DNA from: Psychrosphaera sp.
Lineage (GTDB): Bacteria; Pseudomonadota; Gammaproteobacteria; Enterobacterales; Alteromonadaceae
Assembly: GCA_028098005.1 (NCBI GenBank)
Contig: JAOHFM010000054.1
Span: 1 to 8,852, forward strand
Reading direction: 5' to 3'
DNA: 8,852 nt
Below, in pieces: positions 6,355-8,852 of this stretch. The position numbers and the translations under genes are program-made. Position 1 is the first letter of the stretch, and each line of letters starts with the position of its first letter. The notes beneath the pieces are model-generated. The model did not search any database. It was not told the DNA's origin and worked only from the letters and a program-made list of their open reading frames with translations.

Positions 6355-7343
6355 GATTGTCCTCCTGCCATTTCCACTTTAACTTTCATTCCTGGGCGCA
6401 TTATTTCTGGATCAATATTTTCTATATCAATAAAAACATCAAATACGACTTTAGGATTTCTGTAAGACTTGCTTTTATAAGATTGCCCGAGCGTGGAAAT
6501 TTTGCCGACAAAAGGCAATTCAGGATAGGCGTCTAAGGTGATTTTTACTGAGTCACCTACATTGACTTTAGTTGTGTCTGGCTCATCAAATTCTGCCTGC
6601 ACAGCTATTTTATCTAACGAGGGTATAGTAAGTACTCGGCGGCCCTGCCAAATTGTCTCGCCTACCGCGGGCTTTTCGCCATCTTGTTCTGTTACATACA
6701 TAACAATGCCTGATTTACTGGCTTTAATGTTAAGTAAATTAATCTCAGATTTTAAGCGTTCAACATCAACGGTTAATCGATTGATGGTTGCTTCTGATAC
6801 TTCGGCGTTAATTGCTGTACTAGCATGATAATTTTCTAAACGTTGCTCTGCTTGTGCAAACCTAGCCTGCGCAATTTCATATTGTTTTGCCTGCTTTTCC
6901 TTTTCGATACCAGAACGAGACGCGTCAACAATTTCCGCCTTTCGTTGCTCTTTGTCTCTGTTCATTTTTGCTTCTGCTTTTGCAAGCTTTAAATCTTGTA
7001 ATATCTGTGTCTGGTTTAGTTCGCTCTGCTCTTTTTGTTTCACCGCTGCATCAAGTTCACTTTGCTTGCTCATTAAATCATTTCTTAGTTGCATGGGATC
7101 AAAGCGTATAACGGTATCGCCTTTTTTAACGAGTTTGTTTTCTTTTGCTAAGTACTGAATTTTATATTGCCACATGCTAGAAACGCTTGGAGGAGATATA
7201 GTTGCAGATTCTTTAGACACTAATATACCTGTTGCAGATAAACTCGACGCTTCAACTAATTTTGGTGCCACCTTGTTTTCTACACCGCAAGCGATTAACT
7301 GAACGGCTATCAACATGGCAATAGTCATTTTAAGTTTACTCAT
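6351..7343 (-). CDS. Second periplasmic adaptor (HlyD/MacA-type), short lipoprotein
   Basis: 330 residues. Lipobox LIAC with lipidated Cys at 19, Gly at +2. First lipoyl half about 47-82 (VKKGDTVIRFD), a strongly charged alpha-helical hairpin about 84-205 with many Lys, Glu, Gln and Ala in heptad-like spacing, second lipoyl half about 206-240 (KASKSGIVMYV, then GEKPAVGETI), and a beta-barrel about 244-326 with LDAYP (270-274) and RPGMKV (316-321). The protein stops right after the barrel: there is no membrane-proximal domain. It is clearly paralogous to its two neighbours, sharing the W...I..L..E...VKKGD...FD pattern and the LDAYP...F.GK barrel motif. It overlaps the adaptor before it by 8 bp and the one after by 4 bp; GAGGGAG lies ahead of its ATG. 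Individual role unknown; a subunit of a mixed adaptor ring is the most natural inference. Confidence 0.9.
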   Translation of the reverse strand: MSKLKMTIAMLIAVQLIACGVENKVAPKLVEASSLSATGILVSKESATISPPSVSSMWQYKIQYLAKENKLVKKGDTVIRFDPMQLRNDLMSKQSELDAAVKQKEQSELNQTQILQDLKLAKAEAKMNRDKEQRKAEIVDASRSGIEKEKQAKQYEIAQARFAQAEQRLENYHASTAINAEVSEATINRLTVDVERLKSEINLLNIKASKSGIVMYVTEQDGEKPAVGETIWQGRRVLTIPSLDKIAVQAEFDEPDTTKVNVGDSVKITLDAYPELPFVGKISTLGQSYKSKSYRNPKVVFDVFIDIENIDPEIMRPGMKVKVEMAGGQS

Positions 7344-8328
7344 CAGCTTCTCCCTCTACTACAACTTGTACGCTCATGCCTGGCAATAATTCAATGTTAG
7401 GTTGCTGCTTAAACTTAAGGTATATACGGTGGTATGAGCTATTGCTCCAATTTGCTATTTGTTCAGATTGACTCGCCACAGATTGAACCACGCCTTCAAA
7501 ATTTTGCTTTGGGAAGGCATCTAATTTAAGTGATGCGGCGCTGCCCGCCTTTACTTTATTAACATCAATTTCATGAACCCAAGCTTGAACTTGATAGCCG
7601 CCTTTCCCTTGCACTAACATTGCTTTCATCGATTGCTGAAGCATTGTGCCTGCCGTTATTTTTTCGCCATGCCAAGGGTGCATCATATGAGTAACTTGGC
7701 CTGTAATTTCAGCCCTCACCGACGCTCTTTTTAACGTTTGACGTTGGTAAGCCAAGCGCTCTTCTATTTTGATAATTGAAATTTTTTGTTTCGCTATTTC
7801 AACTTCCTGTTCTTTCTTCTTAACGATGAGTGCTTGTTCTGCTTTAATTTTATTTAATAACGCTCGCTCAAGCGCGATTTGATATCGTCCTTTGTCATAT
7901 TTACTAACGTCGGTAGAGGTGATATCCGCTTCAATTCTTGCTTTTTCTACTTCCAGTTCTGCAATAGCCAATGCGCTTTCTGCGTCCGTTACAGCTTGCT
8001 CTAAATCTAATTCCTTTTTCTTCAGCAATAGCTTCTCAGAAGATAACTGCTCTTCACTTTGCTTAATTTGAGATTTAATGGAGCCGGAATCAAAAACCGC
8101 TATCAGATCACCTTTATTGGCAATCTTACCCTCTTCAAACATCCATTGAATTTGAATTTGCCATCTATCGGTTCTAGGTGCACTTACGATCTGCTTTTCC
8201 AATGAGGCAATTTCACCGGTAATCAAAACCGATTCTGCATTTGCTACCGGCATATATAAAATGGCACTAGACATGAACGCTAGATGTATGAGTCGATTGG
8301 CTTTCAAAGCAGCTAACTTATTTAACAT
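7336..8328 (-). CDS. First periplasmic adaptor (HlyD/MacA-type), cleaved signal peptide, no lipid anchor
   Basis: 330 residues. The N-terminus is a Sec signal peptide with predicted cleavage after ANA (residue 31) and no lipobox cysteine, so the mature protein should be free in the periplasm. First lipoyl half about 46-82 ([10 protein letters not shown]), long charged helical hairpin about 84-202 (Lys/Glu-rich, coiled-coil-like), second lipoyl half about 203-235 ([10 protein letters not shown], then [10 protein letters not shown]), beta-barrel about 238-325 with LDAFP (269-273) and LPGMSV (315-320). It ends after the barrel with no membrane-proximal domain. The ATG overlaps the ATPase stop region by 11 bp; GGAGAG is the ribosome binding site. 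It is the first adaptor after the ATPase. Lack of both a lipid anchor and a membrane-proximal domain makes it likely to depend on the other adaptors for placement on the permease. Confidence 0.9.
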   Translation of the reverse strand: MLNKLAALKANRLIHLAFMSSAILYMPVANAESVLITGEIASLEKQIVSAPRTDRWQIQIQWMFEEGKIANKGDLIAVFDSGSIKSQIKQSEEQLSSEKLLLKKKELDLEQAVTDAESALAIAELEVEKARIEADITSTDVSKYDKGRYQIALERALLNKIKAEQALIVKKKEQEVEIAKQKISIIKIEERLAYQRQTLKRASVRAEITGQVTHMMHPWHGEKITAGTMLQQSMKAMLVQGKGGYQVQAWVHEIDVNKVKAGSAASLKLDAFPKQNFEGVVQSVASQSEQIANWSNSSYHRIYLKFKQQPNIELLPGMSVQVVVEGEADE

Positions 8329-8852
8329 TATTGCTCTCCATGCTAATAATTTGCCCGTCTTTCATTCTCACTACTCTTTCTGCAAATTCAGCAATATCAT
8401 CTTCATGAGTCACCATCACGATTGTTTGACCTTGTTGATGCAGATCCGTTAATAACGCCATGATTTCTTCTGATGTTTTACTGTCGAGGTTACCCGTTGG
8501 TTCGTCAGCGAGCACAACCGCAGGGTTATTTATCAATGCACGAGCAATTGCGACGCGTTGCCGCTGGCCGCCAGACATTTCAAACGGTTTATGATGCATA
8601 CGATGTTCAAGTCCAACTTTTTTTAGTAAGCGGATCGCACGCTCTGTTGCTTCTTCATCTGATATATCGGAGTACCTGAGTGGCAACTTTACATTGCCAA
8701 TTGCGTCTAATTTAGGAAGTAAGTGGAAGGTTTGGAAGATAAACCCTATGTGTTCATTTCGGACTTTAGATAACGCTTCGTCAGACATAGAGGCGACATT
8801 TGCACCATTTAGATAATACTCTCCATGTGTAGGGGTATCCAAACAGCCTAGG
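8318..8852 (-). CDS. ABC transporter ATPase, MacB/LolD type, 5' end outside window
   Basis: 177 codons are visible and the frame is open through the window edge; the first visible residues [13 protein letters not shown] match the region just after Walker A in MacB/LolD ATPases, so about 50 N-terminal residues including Walker A are missing. An in-frame TTG at 8842 is internal, not a start. In visible numbering: Q-loop Q40 in [10 protein letters not shown], signature MSGGQRQR (92-99, Met in place of the usual Leu), Walker B VVLADE (112-117), D-loop GNLDS, and H-loop His149 in MVTHE. It provides ATP hydrolysis for the separately encoded permease. It is the most upstream gene of the operon seen here; the operon promoter and any preceding gene lie outside the window. 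Confidence 0.95.
   Translation of the reverse strand, partial: LGCLDTPTHGEYYLNGANVASMSDEALSKVRNEHIGFIFQTFHLLPKLDAIGNVKLPLRYSDISDEEATERAIRLLKKVGLEHRMHHKPFEMSGGQRQRVAIARALINNPAVVLADEPTGNLDSKTSEEIMALLTDLHQQGQTIVMVTHEDDIAEFAERVVRMKDGQIISMESNNVK

Noticed and set aside
615..7158. Short open frames on the plus strand inside the minus-strand genes
   Set aside because: They lie antisense to well-supported genes, show no recognisable domains or ribosome binding sites, and their composition mirrors the real frames.
5152..8328. RND multidrug efflux system based on the adaptor genes
   Set aside because: There is no RND inner-membrane pump; the adjacent permease and ATPase are of the MacB/LolD ABC type.
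3921..8852. Darobactin-type or other RiPP cluster transporter
   Set aside because: Darobactin loci also pair a MacB-like permease, an adaptor and an ATPase, but no precursor peptide or radical SAM gene is visible here and three adaptors do not fit that layout. The upstream side is outside the window, so it cannot be fully excluded.
1..8852. CRISPR arrays, insertion sequences, riboswitches
   Set aside because: No regularly spaced direct repeats, no transposase-like frame, and no gap large enough for a typical riboswitch; the largest non-coding gaps are about 100 bp.

Overview
The window looks like chromosomal DNA of a marine-type gammaproteobacterium, probably in the Alteromonadales (Pseudoalteromonas/Colwellia-like). 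The support is: visibly AT-rich DNA; a DnaQ and an RNase HI that align closely with the E. coli proteins; a TIGR03503-type membrane protein, a family typical of Shewanella, Vibrio and Alteromonadales; and the order rnhA / dnaQ / tRNA-Asp, which matches the E. coli rnhA-dnaQ-aspV neighbourhood. The genus is an inference from gene content only.

Bases 1-2900 are a housekeeping block. On the minus strand, dnaQ (proofreading subunit of DNA polymerase III) overlaps an exported, membrane-anchored TIGR03503-family protein. Next comes a tRNA-Asp(GUC) with its own strong promoter, cut off by the window edge. On the plus strand, rnhA (RNase HI) diverges from dnaQ; the roughly 80 bp between them hold a palindromic -10 region that can be read on both strands. 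A symmetrical hairpin terminator follows rnhA and also serves the convergent gene, a ten-helix EamA/DMT exporter (2973-3824, minus).

Bases 3921-8852 are the accessory part: a tightly overlapping minus-strand operon for a MacAB-like tripartite ABC exporter. In transcription order it encodes an ATPase (5' end outside the window), three different periplasmic adaptor proteins (HlyD/MacA type), and a MacB-like FtsX-domain permease. All four junctions overlap by 4-11 bp, each with a Shine-Dalgarno sequence inside the upstream gene. The ATPase powers the permease, and the adaptors should form the periplasmic conduit, presumably towards an outer-membrane TolC-type channel not encoded here.

The point of greatest interest is that one permease is served by three non-identical adaptors. 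The first is a cleaved periplasmic protein; the second and third are lipoproteins. Only the third has a clear C-terminal membrane-proximal domain. This suggests a hetero-oligomeric adaptor ring with divided roles. The cargo cannot be inferred, and the start of the operon lies beyond the window.
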